DNA of 32,333 nucleotides from JAGOUU01 sp964609155 (GCA_964609155.1 CAZSRF010000028.1:1-32333); one strand, 5' to 3'. Positions 8,618-17,174 are shown, counted from the first letter of the stretch. The notes: generated by a model from the sequence alone, not told the origin. Made by a program: numbers and translations.

Positions 8618-9379
8618 ATGTCAGATACAGATAAAATAGTGAAATCGTCGACTTCATTTGGTTTTAAACAAGTTGATTTGGATGAAAAGCAGGGGTTGGT
8701 TGCAACAGTCTTTCATGATGTTGCAGAACGATATGATTTAATGAATGATTTAATGTCATTAGGTTTACATAGAATTTGGAAGAGGTTAACCTGTTATCTG
8801 GCAGACGTTAAACCTGATAGTCTTATTTTAGATCTTGCCGGTGGTACGGGAGATTTAACTAATATACTGGCAAAAAAATTAAACCAAAATGGTTTTATTG
8901 TATTATCAGATATTAATAATTCCATGTTAAGTCAAGGCCGTGATAAGTTAATCAATAAAAATATCATAAATAATATTGAGTTTACACAAGCTAATGCAGA
9001 AACCTTGCCTTTTGCTGATAATAGCTTTGATTTAGTAACCATGGCATTTGGTTTACGTAATGTTACAGATAAACCCAAAGCTATAAAAGAAATTTGTCGT
9101 GTGTTAAAGCCAGGTGGTAAATTATTTGTTTTAGAATTTTCAAAGCCTCAATCTAGTTTTATAGAAAAAATCTATGATCTATATTCTTTTAAGATCTTGC
9201 CTAAGATTGGGGAAATTGTTACTGGCAAAAAACAGCACTATGACTATCTTGTAGAGTCAATACGTATGCACCCAGATCAAGAGGGTTTAAAAAAAATGAT
9301 ATTGGATGCTGGTTTCGATAGTTGCCAGTATAATAATTTTCACAATGGAATTGTAGCGTTACATAGAGCTATTAAATAA
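8618..9379 (+). CDS. ubiE: Ubiquinone/menaquinone C-methyltransferase UbiE
   Basis: UbiE is the S-adenosylmethionine-dependent C-methyltransferase of ubiquinone (and menaquinone) synthesis, acting on the demethoxy ring intermediate. The 253 residues begin like the family (GFKQVDLDEKQGLVATVFHDVAERYDLMNDLMS region). They contain the SAM-binding motif I DLAGGTGDL at 72-80, the UbiE signature AFGLRNVTDKPKA and the motif CRVLKPGGKLFVLEFSKP. The C-terminus (NFHNGIVALHRA) is also typical. No Shine-Dalgarno is apparent before the ATG; the family N-terminus and the 29-bp gap after hslU support the start. It begins the ubiE-ubiJ-ubiB series, here broken by an inserted ATPase gene before ubiB. Confidence 0.96.
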   Translation: MSDTDKIVKSSTSFGFKQVDLDEKQGLVATVFHDVAERYDLMNDLMSLGLHRIWKRLTCYLADVKPDSLILDLAGGTGDLTNILAKKLNQNGFIVLSDINNSMLSQGRDKLINKNIINNIEFTQANAETLPFADNSFDLVTMAFGLRNVTDKPKAIKEICRVLKPGGKLFVLEFSKPQSSFIEKIYDLYSFKILPKIGEIVTGKKQHYDYLVESIRMHPDQEGLKKMILDAGFDSCQYNNFHNGIVALHRAIK

Positions 9380-9390
9380 CTAGGTTGATT

Positions 9391-10080
9391 ATGTTAGGTT
9401 TAATTGAAGAGGTATTTTTACTTAAAATTAGCAAAGCCATTAATGAGAGTCTATTTGATGCTATTGAAGCAAAACAAAGCTATAAGCAAAAGTTAGCAAA
9501 TTTAAATAATAAAATTGTAAAGATTATCTTAAAAAGCAGTATAGCAAACGCGTTATGTCAATCAGAGTTACTTCCCGTTTTTAATGCTATAAAACCAGAA
9601 TATTATCTTTGTTTTGAAAATAATCAAATAAAAATACTGCGCCACTTAGCTCATGAGAAATCAGCTGACTTAAGTATTGTAGTAACAGTAAATGGTCTGA
9701 TTAAAGCAAAGATTACTAGTATTAATGATGCATTACGTAATAATGATATAGAATTACACGGTAACTTAAATGTAGCAATGGATCTGCAGGCGCTACTAAA
9801 TAGTGCAAATTCGGATATTAGTATAAAAGATTTGCTACAAGAAAAATTAGCTAGATATACTTCAGATGCTTTTTCTTGGTATTTTATTAAGTTACTAAAT
9901 GATATATTGTCTCATATACAAGTCAAAAACCTAGAATTATCTGAACAAATAGTAGATTATTTACAACTAGAAACTCAATTTTTAGTAAGTCAATGTGAGA
10001 TCGATATTTTTTGCAATGCTGTAGATAAGCTACAAGCTGATGTAGCAAGACTTACGGCAAGAGTTGCGAGATGCTTGTAA
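9391..10080 (+). CDS. ubiJ: UbiJ-like SCP2-domain protein of ubiquinone synthesis
   Basis: The 229-residue product lies directly after ubiE, the place of ubiJ (yigP) in gammaproteobacteria. UbiJ binds lipid ubiquinone intermediates through its SCP2 domain and helps hold the soluble Ubi enzymes in a complex. Here the SCP2-like part is about 35-120 (KPEYYLCFENNQIKILRH, then ADLSIVVTVNGLIKAK and IELHGNLNVAMDLQALL), followed by a helical C-terminal part ending in a coiled-coil-like KLQADVARLTARVARCL. Sequence conservation is low, as usual for UbiJ, so position is strong evidence. A TTG at 9385 is in frame, but I prefer the ATG at 9391 because TAGG at 9381-9384 is correctly spaced only for it. Confidence 0.8.
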   Translation: MLGLIEEVFLLKISKAINESLFDAIEAKQSYKQKLANLNNKIVKIILKSSIANALCQSELLPVFNAIKPEYYLCFENNQIKILRHLAHEKSADLSIVVTVNGLIKAKITSINDALRNNDIELHGNLNVAMDLQALLNSANSDISIKDLLQEKLARYTSDAFSWYFIKLLNDILSHIQVKNLELSEQIVDYLQLETQFLVSQCEIDIFCNAVDKLQADVARLTARVARCL

Positions 10081-10120
10081 GGTTTTGGTAGGAATTAAAA
10101 TTAATGTATATAATTATATA

Positions 10121-11341
10121 TCATAAGTACCCAATAGGAATTGAAGTAACCTTTTGAGATAATGGTAATTCTGTTTCGCGTAAGCAAATAACAGCCCCTT
10201 CACCAACCTTTTTCCCTAATTTCTCTAATGCTGAGAAATGTTTTGTTGACTCAAGAGTAGGAGATGCAGTTTTTTTGAATTCAACAGGATAGAAGGTATC
10301 ACCAGATTCTAAAATGAGATCTATTTCTTTTTGATCTTGATCTCTATAGTAATAAAAGTAAGCACTTTTACCATTGTGCCAATAGCTTTTGAGAATTTCT
10401 GTAAATATATATGTTTCTAAAATAGCTCCTGACATCGCTCCGGATTCTAAAGATTCAGGAGATGGCCATTGGGTTAAATAACAGCATAATCCTGTATCTA
10501 GAAAATATAATTTAGGTGTTTTTATAAGCCTTTTATTGATGTTATTATAATAAGGTTGTAATAGATAAATTAAGCCAGAGGCTTCTAAAATACTGAGCCA
10601 TGATTTCATTGTTTTATGATCTAGATCTACATCTCTAGCGAGATCGGAGTAATTAAGCATTTGTCCTGTTCTTGCTGCGACTACGCGTAGAAACCTATTA
10701 AAGGAAGCATCATTAGTAATATTTAAGATGTCTTTGACATCACGTTGAATATAAGTTTGTATATAAGAATTATAGAAGATATCATGAGATATATGGGGAT
10801 CTTGTAGTAATTTAGGGTAAGAACCACGCCAAATGTTTTTATAGATATCCATAAGCTGTTTAGGATGAGCATTATTCCGCACCTGATTAAACCATTGTGC
10901 CGTTGGTAAAAAAGGAATATTAGTTTCTGTTCTATGATCCATTTCTGCTTGAGAAAGACCAAGAAGATCTAAAATGGCTATTCGGCCAGCAAGGCTTTCT
11001 GAGATCCCTTTCATAAGATGAAACTTTTGCGAACCAGTCAGCCAATACATACCAGGTTTCTTTTCTTTATCAACAGATATCTTGATATAGCTTAATAGTT
11101 TTGGAGCATATTGAATTTCGTCAATAATTAAAGGAGGTTTGTGGGCTTGCATAAACAAAGCAGGATCGTTGATTGCAAGCTCACGTTGCCCAAGATCATC
11201 GAGTGTTACATAATTACGAGTAGAGCTGGCGCAATTTTGCAATAAAGTAGTTTTACCAACTTGTCTTGGCCCTGTTAGAATTAGGACAGGAAAGGTAGCG
11301 TTGATTTCTTTTATAATTTTAGCAAGTGTTCTTTTATACAT
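10121..11341 (-). CDS. AAA ATPase of the DUF4143 family
   Basis: This 406-residue protein belongs to the widespread AAA_14/DUF4143 ATPases, common accessory genes of archaea and bacteria whose function is not settled. Visible parts are Walker A GPRQVGKT at 24-31, the family segment YVTLDDLGQRELAINDP, Walker B PPLIIDEIQYAP (69-80), sensor-1 YWLTGSQ (99-105), and LAGRIAILDLLGLSQAE. The C-terminal DUF4143 region (about 205-390) includes the PD-(D/E)xK-like FYYYRDQDQKEIDLILESG followed by FYPVEFKK. All motifs are intact, so it is probably functional. It lies on the opposite strand between ubiJ and ubiB, genes normally adjacent, which points to later insertion. AGAGG at 11348-11352 (minus strand) is its ribosome binding site. 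It could be a solitary toxin-antitoxin-like or chromatin-associated ATPase, but no partner gene is present. Confidence 0.85.
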   Translation of the reverse strand: MYKRTLAKIIKEINATFPVLILTGPRQVGKTTLLQNCASSTRNYVTLDDLGQRELAINDPALFMQAHKPPLIIDEIQYAPKLLSYIKISVDKEKKPGMYWLTGSQKFHLMKGISESLAGRIAILDLLGLSQAEMDHRTETNIPFLPTAQWFNQVRNNAHPKQLMDIYKNIWRGSYPKLLQDPHISHDIFYNSYIQTYIQRDVKDILNITNDASFNRFLRVVAARTGQMLNYSDLARDVDLDHKTMKSWLSILEASGLIYLLQPYYNNINKRLIKTPKLYFLDTGLCCYLTQWPSPESLESGAMSGAILETYIFTEILKSYWHNGKSAYFYYYRDQDQKEIDLILESGDTFYPVEFKKTASPTLESTKHFSALEKLGKKVGEGAVICLRETELPLSQKVTSIPIGYL

Positions 11342-11376
11342 GCAGGACCTCTAACAACAGGATGTACGCAAAAAGT

Positions 11377-11451
11377 TTGTCATATCAGCCGAAGAGAGCC
11401 GGTATCTTGCGGATCTCGGTTCTGCGCACCTCTGCTTGACCGAGATGACAA
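11377..11451. repeat. GC-rich palindromic repeat element
   Basis: The element starts TTGTCAT (11377-11383) and ends with the complementary ATGACAA (11445-11451). An inner stem ATCTCGGT (11413-11420) pairs with ACCGAGAT (11439-11446) around an 18-base loop. It is markedly GC-richer than the surrounding DNA. The right arm, read as its complement, is TTGTCATCTCGGT, so the left arm looks like the same sequence split by a 29-base insert. Such nested TGTCAT...ATGACA palindromes are typical of dispersed small repeats in many proteobacteria. Only one full copy is in this window. Confidence 0.55.
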
Positions 11452-11508
11452 CTTACAGTTATTCTGCGTAAGTCCTGAACAACTTTATTTTTATGTTTTC
11501 ATAATAGC

Positions 11509-11557
11509 TTATTTTCGTTTAATTTAGTAGTCTATTACCAAATTAAACGAAAAATAA
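11509..11557. repeat. 14-bp perfect inverted repeat, possible bidirectional terminator or operator
   Basis: TTTTCGTTTAATTT ends at 11525 and its exact complement AAATTAAACGAAAA starts at 11540, with a 14-base loop between; the pairing extends further with one bulged A on the right. It lies between the ATPase gene and ubiB. It could form a hairpin in either transcript, but the stem is AT-rich, so an operator or transposon end is also possible. Confidence 0.5.
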
Positions 11558-11718
11558 AATTAACTCTTTATAATCAATTAGTTAAGATGGTTAGGTGAGG
11601 CTTTTAATCCGTTAATAGAAGCATTATAATACAGGCTACAAGGTACATTAAGGTACAGTTATGTCATTCGTAGAGTTCGTCTACGTCAATTAATAATTAA
11701 TTTAGTTAAGCCGCTATA

Positions 11719-13176
11719 ATGCTACGAATTTTAAGAACGTTAAAAAGATCTATAGTAATTATTAAGACAGTTCATCAGACTAAAATAATATCTGACTTCT
11801 ATTATAGTTATTCTGAGCAGAAGAATGTCGTGCTTGACTATATAAAGATGGGTATAAAGCTACGCCAGGCATGTGAACAGCTTGGACCAATATTTATTAA
11901 ACTCGGTCAGATGTTATCAACTCGCTCCGATCTTTTACCACTAGAGCTTACTAATGAATTATGTAAGTTACAAGATTCTGTCGCACCATTTAGTACAGAA
12001 GAATTTAAAAATATCTTAAAACAAGGATTTGGCGCAGCTTATCAAAATATTTTTACAGATTTATCTGAAAAGCCCTTGGCATCAGCTTCTGTTGCTCAGG
12101 TTCATACTGCTAGAGTTGATAACAAAGAAGTCGTTATTAAAGTACTACGCCCTGACTTAAAAAATATTATTAATCAAGATTTACGTGTTTTAAAGTTATT
12201 AATAAAGTTAATTTTGTGTATTTATCCAAAGTTTAAGAAAGTTAAGCCGTATGAGCAAATTACAGAATTAACTCGCGTGCTGCATGATGAGCAAGATTTG
12301 ATGCGTGAAGCAGCAAATGCTTCACAGATAAGACGTAATAGTTCTAATGCTAGTTATAATAATAATCTAGTCTATGTGCCACAAATATACTGGCAATACT
12401 GTAGAAAAAATATATTAGTCTTAGAACGTATTCGAGGACTGTCGATAAATACTATTGCTAATTATAATCTTAATAATCCTCATAAGGTTAACTTAGAATT
12501 ACTAGCAAAGCGTATTATAGAAGTTTTTTTTACACAAGTATTTGAAGATTGTATTTTTCATGGGGATCTACATCCGGGCAATATTTTTATTAATATAGAT
12601 TCTCCAAGTAGCCCAAGTAATCCTAGTTTTTATGCGATAGATTTTGGAATTATTGGTACGATGGGGCCTGAGGAACAATATTATTTATCTCGAAACTTCT
12701 GGGCTTTTTTAAATCGTGATTACAGAAAAGTTGCCTTATTACATATAGATTCTGGCTGGGTGCCGCCCGAAACTCGTGTCGATGTTTTTGAATCTGCAAT
12801 AAGAACAGTATGTGAGCCTATTTTAGCTCAACCTAGTGCGAAGATTTCATTTGGTGAATTATTTGTTGGTTTATTTTCTATTGCTAAGCAATTTAATATT
12901 CAATTACAACCGCAATTATTAGTATTTAAAAAAGCTTTAATTAATGTCGAGGGTTTATCAAGACAATTAGACCCGGATATTGATTTATGGACGACGACGA
13001 GGCCCTATATAGAAAAATGGATGCAAACCCAAGTTGGTTTCTGTGGTGTTGCTTCTAAAATAAGTAACAATGTACCAATATGGCTTAGCCATTTAATAGA
13101 GTGCCCAGAGCTGATTTATAAGTTATTAAAAAAGAATGGTAATTCAAGAAAAAGAAATACAGAACAATGGAAATGA
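11719..13176 (+). CDS. ubiB: UbiB, atypical kinase/ATPase of ubiquinone synthesis, lacking the membrane anchor
   Basis: UbiB (ABC1/ADCK family) is an atypical protein-kinase-like ATPase needed for ubiquinone synthesis, thought to assist lipid intermediates and the Ubi complex at the membrane. The 485-residue protein has the family hallmarks KLGQMLSTRSDLLP (KxGQ, 61-64), the Ala-rich loop ASASVAQVH (121-129), Lys141 in VVIKVLRP, FFTQVFEDCIFHGDLHPGN (HGDLHPGN 281-288) and DFG (308-310). It also keeps RDYRKVALLHIDSGWVPPETRV, IRTVCEPI and VEGLSRQLDP. E. coli UbiB (546 residues) ends with two membrane helices; this protein stops before them with a basic tail. Only 15 bp separate its stop from pepP, so no displaced anchor follows. 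No Shine-Dalgarno is evident. It sits apart from ubiE-ubiJ because of the inserted ATPase. Confidence 0.95.
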   Translation: MLRILRTLKRSIVIIKTVHQTKIISDFYYSYSEQKNVVLDYIKMGIKLRQACEQLGPIFIKLGQMLSTRSDLLPLELTNELCKLQDSVAPFSTEEFKNILKQGFGAAYQNIFTDLSEKPLASASVAQVHTARVDNKEVVIKVLRPDLKNIINQDLRVLKLLIKLILCIYPKFKKVKPYEQITELTRVLHDEQDLMREAANASQIRRNSSNASYNNNLVYVPQIYWQYCRKNILVLERIRGLSINTIANYNLNNPHKVNLELLAKRIIEVFFTQVFEDCIFHGDLHPGNIFINIDSPSSPSNPSFYAIDFGIIGTMGPEEQYYLSRNFWAFLNRDYRKVALLHIDSGWVPPETRVDVFESAIRTVCEPILAQPSAKISFGELFVGLFSIAKQFNIQLQPQLLVFKKALINVEGLSRQLDPDIDLWTTTRPYIEKWMQTQVGFCGVASKISNNVPIWLSHLIECPELIYKLLKKNGNSRKRNTEQWK

Positions 13177-13191
13177 AGATAGGGAGTTAAC

Positions 13192-14532
13192 ATGATGAAT
13201 GATCAAAGATTACAATACAATCCTAATTATGCCAAGCGACGCAGTAGATTATTAGAGCAATTAGAGCCTAATTCAATTGTTATTATTCCGAGTAATGATG
13301 AGATTGTTCGTACTGGAGATGGACATTTTAGCTTTAGGCAGAACAGTAATTTCTATTATCTTACAGGTTTTAATGAACCTAATAGCTTAGCTGTTTTAAC
13401 TTTAGACAGGAATAAAATAGCTCAATTCTTTTTATTTGTTAGGCCTAATAATCCAGAAAAAGAGCAGTGGGATGGATTAAGATCTGGATTAAATGGTGCG
13501 AAAGATATATATCAAGCTGATGAATCATTTGACATCAATCAGCGTGATGAACAAATGGTTGAATTACTAAAAAATAAAAGCAAAATTTATTACAGTCTGG
13601 GTAACAATGAGCTATATGATAAATTATTTTTAAAATGGCTAAAAGCTGTGAGAAGCATGCAGCGCGCTGGAGTAACTGTCCCTGAGCAAATAGTCGATTT
13701 AGATAGTGTTTTATTCGATCTTAGAGTATTAAAAGACAAATACGAACAGGATGCGATGCGTAAAGCTGCCATGATTTCTGCAGCAGGGCATGTTAAGGCT
13801 ATGCAAAGTGCTAAAAACTGTCATTATGAGTATGAATTAGAAGCCGAGTTTCGTTACGAATGCATAAAGCATGGAGCGCGTGAGCTTGCTTATAATTCTA
13901 TTGTAGGCAGCGGTGCTAATACTTGTATTTTGCATTACAGTACTAATAACCAGCCTATCGATAAAAATGGTTTAGTCTTAATAGACGCTGGCGCTGAATA
14001 TGACAATTACGCAGCTGATATCACAAGAACTTTTCCTGCAAATGGTAAGTTTACACATGAACAAAAAGAAATCTACGAGCTTGTTTTAGCAGCACAACTT
14101 GCAGCAATACAAGAAGTTAAGCCAGGCAACAGTTGGGATAGACCACAAGAAGTCATATTAGAAATTATGACTGCTGGTTTAGTGAAGCTGGGTTTGATTA
14201 AAGAAAATGGCAGGACAATAAAAGAACTCATTAGCGAGGAGGCCTATAAGCCATTTTATATGCACAAAAGTGGACACTTTTTAGGCTTAGATGTTCATGA
14301 TGTCGGGAAATATAAAATTAATGGACAATGGTGTACTTTTCAACCTGGCATGGTTTTAACTATTGAACCAGGTATTTATATCATGGCAAACTTACCTGGT
14401 GTAGATAAAAAGTGGTGGAATATTGGTATAAGAATTGAAGATGATATTTTAGTGACTGAGCATGGTCATGAAGTTTTAACTCATGGCGTTCCTAAACAAA
14501 TAGCTGATATAGAAAAATTAATGGCAGGCTAA
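13192..14532 (+). CDS. pepP: Xaa-Pro aminopeptidase
   Basis: PepP removes the N-terminal residue from peptides whose second residue is proline, using two manganese ions. The 446-residue protein has the N-terminal aminopeptidase P domain (YNPNYAKRRSRLLEQL, FRQNSNFYYLTGFNEP) and the C-terminal pita-bread fold. Metal ligands by comparison with E. coli PepP are Asp265 and Asp276 (DAGAEYDNYAAD), His362 (KSGHFLGLDVHDVG), Glu392 (LTIEPGIYI) and Glu416 (IRIEDDIL), all present. Two adjacent ATG codons (13192 and 13195) follow AGGGAG at 13181-13186; either may be used. Its TAA overlaps the ATG of ubiH (TAATG), so translation is probably coupled. The pepP-ubiH-ubiI order is conserved in gammaproteobacteria. 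Confidence 0.96.
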   Translation: MMNDQRLQYNPNYAKRRSRLLEQLEPNSIVIIPSNDEIVRTGDGHFSFRQNSNFYYLTGFNEPNSLAVLTLDRNKIAQFFLFVRPNNPEKEQWDGLRSGLNGAKDIYQADESFDINQRDEQMVELLKNKSKIYYSLGNNELYDKLFLKWLKAVRSMQRAGVTVPEQIVDLDSVLFDLRVLKDKYEQDAMRKAAMISAAGHVKAMQSAKNCHYEYELEAEFRYECIKHGARELAYNSIVGSGANTCILHYSTNNQPIDKNGLVLIDAGAEYDNYAADITRTFPANGKFTHEQKEIYELVLAAQLAAIQEVKPGNSWDRPQEVILEIMTAGLVKLGLIKENGRTIKELISEEAYKPFYMHKSGHFLGLDVHDVGKYKINGQWCTFQPGMVLTIEPGIYIMANLPGVDKKWWNIGIRIEDDILVTEHGHEVLTHGVPKQIADIEKLMAG

Positions 14533-15782
14533 TGCAAAAAGAGTATGATCTTATTATTATAGGCGGAGGGCTAGTAGGTGGTAGTTTATTACTAGCCTTA
14601 AAATCGCTTAATCTTAAAATAGCCATTATCGACGCAAAAAGTCATCATGCGGTTAACCTGCCTAGTTCAAATAATCTAGATCAACGCTCGCTTGTTTTAA
14701 ATTTAGGTTCAAAATTATATTATGAATCTTTGGGAATATGGGACAAGATTAAGCCATTTACTGTTGAAATTAAAAAAATTGTAGTATCAGAACAAGGCCG
14801 ATTTAATAAAATATTTTTAGATAATAAAAATTTGAAGGTACCAGCATTGGGCTATGTTATCAATATTGATTTATTGAATCAGGTTATATGGGACAGTATA
14901 AATAGCGATTTAGAAAGATCTGAATATAACGCTAATTATAATTATAACTCTAAGATAGATATTTATAGTCCTTGTACTGTGCAAGATTTAATGATAGAGC
15001 AGGATGCGATTAAAGTGGTTTTAAATAATGGCTGTTTATTGGGCAAAATGATTGTTGGAGCTGATGGAGTTAAATCTACAGTGCGTAGCTTAGTAAATAT
15101 TGCTGTAGATTATGATGATTATGAGCAGTTTGCTCTTATTGCTAATGTTAGTCATGAAAAAGAAAACTCCGGTGTCGCCTATGAAAGATTCTCAGAGCAA
15201 GGACCCTTTGCCTTGTTACCCAGAAAGAATGAGAATAATAATTACTTCAGTGGGATAGTGTGGCCATGGCCAAACAATGAGATAAATACGGTAAAAAACT
15301 GGCCTGATAATGTCTTCTTAAAAGAATTACAAAATTTATTTGGTTTTAAACTAGGTGAATTTTTGAAAATCGGTGAACGTCAATTATTTCCACTTGCGAG
15401 AATTTGTGCTCGTGAGTTATATAAAGATAGAATTATTTTATTAGGTAATGCTGCCAATAGTATTCATCCTATAGGTGGCCAAGGGTTTAATCTTGGTTTG
15501 AGGGACGTAAAATGCTTTAGCACTTTGTTAGCTGAAAACTTGGATAGAATAATTCAAAACAAATATGATAGTAATTATATTCAAGATATATATAAAAAAT
15601 ATGCCTTTGCACGATATAATGATCATTATAGATTAAAAAATAATACTCATCAGCTATTAGGTTTATACTCAAGTAACAAAGTATTAATGAAAACAGCAAG
15701 AAATATAGGTGCTGGGATACTTAATAGAAGCTATATACTAAAAAATATTATTGCCGATCAGAATATGGGACTATTAGTGTAG
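14532..15782 (+). CDS. ubiH: UbiH-type FAD-dependent ubiquinone ring hydroxylase
   Basis: UbiH is the flavoprotein mono-oxygenase that hydroxylates C6 of the quinone ring in aerobic ubiquinone synthesis. The 416 residues contain the dinucleotide-binding DLIIIGGGLVGGSLLLAL (6-23), a GADGVKSTVR motif for FAD/NADPH contact, and the second FAD motif LLGNAANSIHPIGGQGFNLGLRDV. In the last motif Asn-Ser stands where many family members have His-Thr or Gln-Thr; this is a mild variation. The start overlaps the pepP stop by one base (TAATG). ubiI follows after a single base. The choice of UbiH over UbiI for this first copy rests on gene order and the VVSEQGRFNKIFLD-like segment, which resembles the UbiH 'VSDRGHLG' region. 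Confidence 0.88.
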   Translation: MQKEYDLIIIGGGLVGGSLLLALKSLNLKIAIIDAKSHHAVNLPSSNNLDQRSLVLNLGSKLYYESLGIWDKIKPFTVEIKKIVVSEQGRFNKIFLDNKNLKVPALGYVINIDLLNQVIWDSINSDLERSEYNANYNYNSKIDIYSPCTVQDLMIEQDAIKVVLNNGCLLGKMIVGADGVKSTVRSLVNIAVDYDDYEQFALIANVSHEKENSGVAYERFSEQGPFALLPRKNENNNYFSGIVWPWPNNEINTVKNWPDNVFLKELQNLFGFKLGEFLKIGERQLFPLARICARELYKDRIILLGNAANSIHPIGGQGFNLGLRDVKCFSTLLAENLDRIIQNKYDSNYIQDIYKKYAFARYNDHYRLKNNTHQLLGLYSSNKVLMKTARNIGAGILNRSYILKNIIADQNMGLLV

Positions 15783-15783
15783 C

Positions 15784-16992
15784 ATGATAAACAGTTTTGA
15801 AAATAATAAGTATGAGATAGTAGTAGTTGGTGCCGGTATTGTGGGAGGAGTACAATCTTTACTATTAGCTCAGGCGGGCTTTAAAGTATTATTGTTAGAT
15901 GCTACAAAAAAAACAGAATTAAATTTCTTTGATAGGCTAAATAATCTCAATCATACTTTACCGCCTGACGTTCGGATGTCTGCCATAACATTGCAAGCAG
16001 AAGAAATATTGAATCAAACAGGGGTATTAGATAATCTATCTAATCGTTTTGGTTTAGTAAAAAATATTCATGTTTGGGATAGCAGTGGCCCTGGTGAGGT
16101 TACATTTGAAGCTTTATCTATAGGCAAAAATTATTTGTGTAAGTTAATAGAAAATAATTTACTACAAGAAGCCATTAACCATAAGCTATTAAATTATCCT
16201 AATGTTACAATAATCAGACCGTCTCAGATTAGCAGTATTGAGAATAATGAGATTCGAGAAAATGGCCATATATACGCATTTGATTTACTTATTGGCAGTG
16301 ATGGAGCTCATTCATGGGTGCGAAATCATTTAAATTTTGCTTGCGATTCTCAATCTTATAATCACAACGCTTTGGTTACTACTGTTTATACCAATAACAC
16401 GCATAACAACACTGCGTATCAGCAATTTTTAGAAACTGGAGTCATAGCTTTTTTACCTTGGCGACAAGAAAATGCTTATTCTATAGTTTGGAGTCAGTCA
16501 CCAGAGGATGCTGATTACTGGCTAAACTGTGATAAAGCTGTATTTATAGAAAAAATAAATAGTTATGCACCAAAAAAAACTGGTCAGATTATAAACTGCG
16601 ATTCCAGATTTGCATTTCCTTTGACTATGCGACATGTAAAAGATTATTACAAAGACAGTTGTGTTTTAGTTGGAGATGCTGCCCACACCATTCATCCATT
16701 GGCTGGGCAAGGTCTAAATTTAGGTATTTATGATGCATATGCATTAGCAAATGCTCTAATTTGGGGTAAAATCAATCATTATAGTTTAAATAGCCCTTGT
16801 GTTTTAAGAAAGTATGAACTTAATAGACGCGGACACAATCAAGCAATGCTAGATTTAATGGGGGTTTTTAAAAAGCTTTACAGCCATCCAAATACTGCTG
16901 TCAAAATATTTAGAAATCTTGGAATGAATATGCTTGATCTACTGCCGCAATTCAAAAAGATCATAACTCGACAAGCAGCTGGATACTTATAA
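15784..16992 (+). CDS. ubiI: UbiI-type (VisC-like) FAD-dependent ubiquinone hydroxylase
   Basis: This 402-residue paralogue of UbiH has EIVVVGAGIVGGVQSLLLAQAGFKVLLLD at the N-terminus, the GSDGAHSWVR motif and VLVGDAAHTIHPLAGQGLNLGIYDA. The segment IHVWDSSGPGEVTFEALSIG followed by LIENNLLQEAI is characteristic of the UbiI/UbiF/VisC branch, and the position directly behind ubiH is that of ubiI, the C5 hydroxylase. Which ring carbon it attacks cannot be read from the sequence, and UbiF- or UbiM-like regioselectivity is possible. One base separates it from the ubiH stop. Its last 6 bp overlap the convergent DUF1328 gene, so no separate terminator lies between them. Confidence 0.88.
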   Translation: MINSFENNKYEIVVVGAGIVGGVQSLLLAQAGFKVLLLDATKKTELNFFDRLNNLNHTLPPDVRMSAITLQAEEILNQTGVLDNLSNRFGLVKNIHVWDSSGPGEVTFEALSIGKNYLCKLIENNLLQEAINHKLLNYPNVTIIRPSQISSIENNEIRENGHIYAFDLLIGSDGAHSWVRNHLNFACDSQSYNHNALVTTVYTNNTHNNTAYQQFLETGVIAFLPWRQENAYSIVWSQSPEDADYWLNCDKAVFIEKINSYAPKKTGQIINCDSRFAFPLTMRHVKDYYKDSCVLVGDAAHTIHPLAGQGLNLGIYDAYALANALIWGKINHYSLNSPCVLRKYELNRRGHNQAMLDLMGVFKKLYSHPNTAVKIFRNLGMNMLDLLPQFKKIITRQAAGYL

Positions 16993-17169
16993 TGGTGGGG
17001 GAGTTTTGCGGCCACTAACCATATTTGCTATGAGAGTTAAAATAAATAACACTATAAATACAAAAAATAGTATTTGCGCAATACCAGAGGCTGCGCTAGC
17101 TATTCCACCGAAGCCAAATACGGCTGCAATAATTGCTACAACAAAAAACATCAAAGCCCATGAAAGCAT
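16987..17169 (-). CDS. Small DUF1328 (YtjA/UPF0391) membrane protein
   Basis: The 60-residue protein is almost entirely hydrophobic: a first membrane helix at about 2-19 and a second at about 30-51, with the glycine/alanine segment FGFGGIASAASGIAQILFF typical of DUF1328. The C-terminus is basic and proline-rich (SGRKTPPPL). The family is small two-helix inner-membrane proteins of unknown role, reported as stress-associated in some bacteria. I start it at the ATG at 17169 rather than the in-frame GTG at 17175, because the strong AGGAGG at 17175-17180 overlaps that GTG and is correctly spaced for the ATG; family members also begin MLxWAL. It converges on ubiI with a 6-bp overlap. Confidence 0.9.
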   Translation of the reverse strand: MLSWALMFFVVAIIAAVFGFGGIASAASGIAQILFFVFIVLFILTLIANMVSGRKTPPPL

Positions 17170-17174
17170 AGACA

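Larger units (their letters stand above)
11342..11718. other. 377-bp non-coding spacer before ubiB, rich in inverted repeats
   Basis: No gene is visible. Proceeding rightward it contains the ATPase ribosome binding site, a GC-rich palindromic element (11377-11451), a 14-bp inverted repeat (11509-11557), a TATAAT at 11625-11630, a tandem AAGGTACA pair around 11640-11660, and a small hairpin CGTAGA-GTTCG-TCTACG (11669-11685). The ubiB promoter must lie here; TATAAT at 11625-11630 is the best -10 candidate, but no convincing -35 was found. Confidence 0.6.

Noticed and set aside
9385..9390. TTG start for ubiJ
   Set aside because: The TAGG at 9381-9384 would be directly adjacent; the ATG at 9391 is at proper spacing.
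10107..10120. 14-base palindrome TATATAATTATATA between ubiJ and the ATPase gene
   Set aside because: Pure A/T alternation in an AT-rich genome arises by chance; there is no GC stem or T-tract to suggest a terminator.
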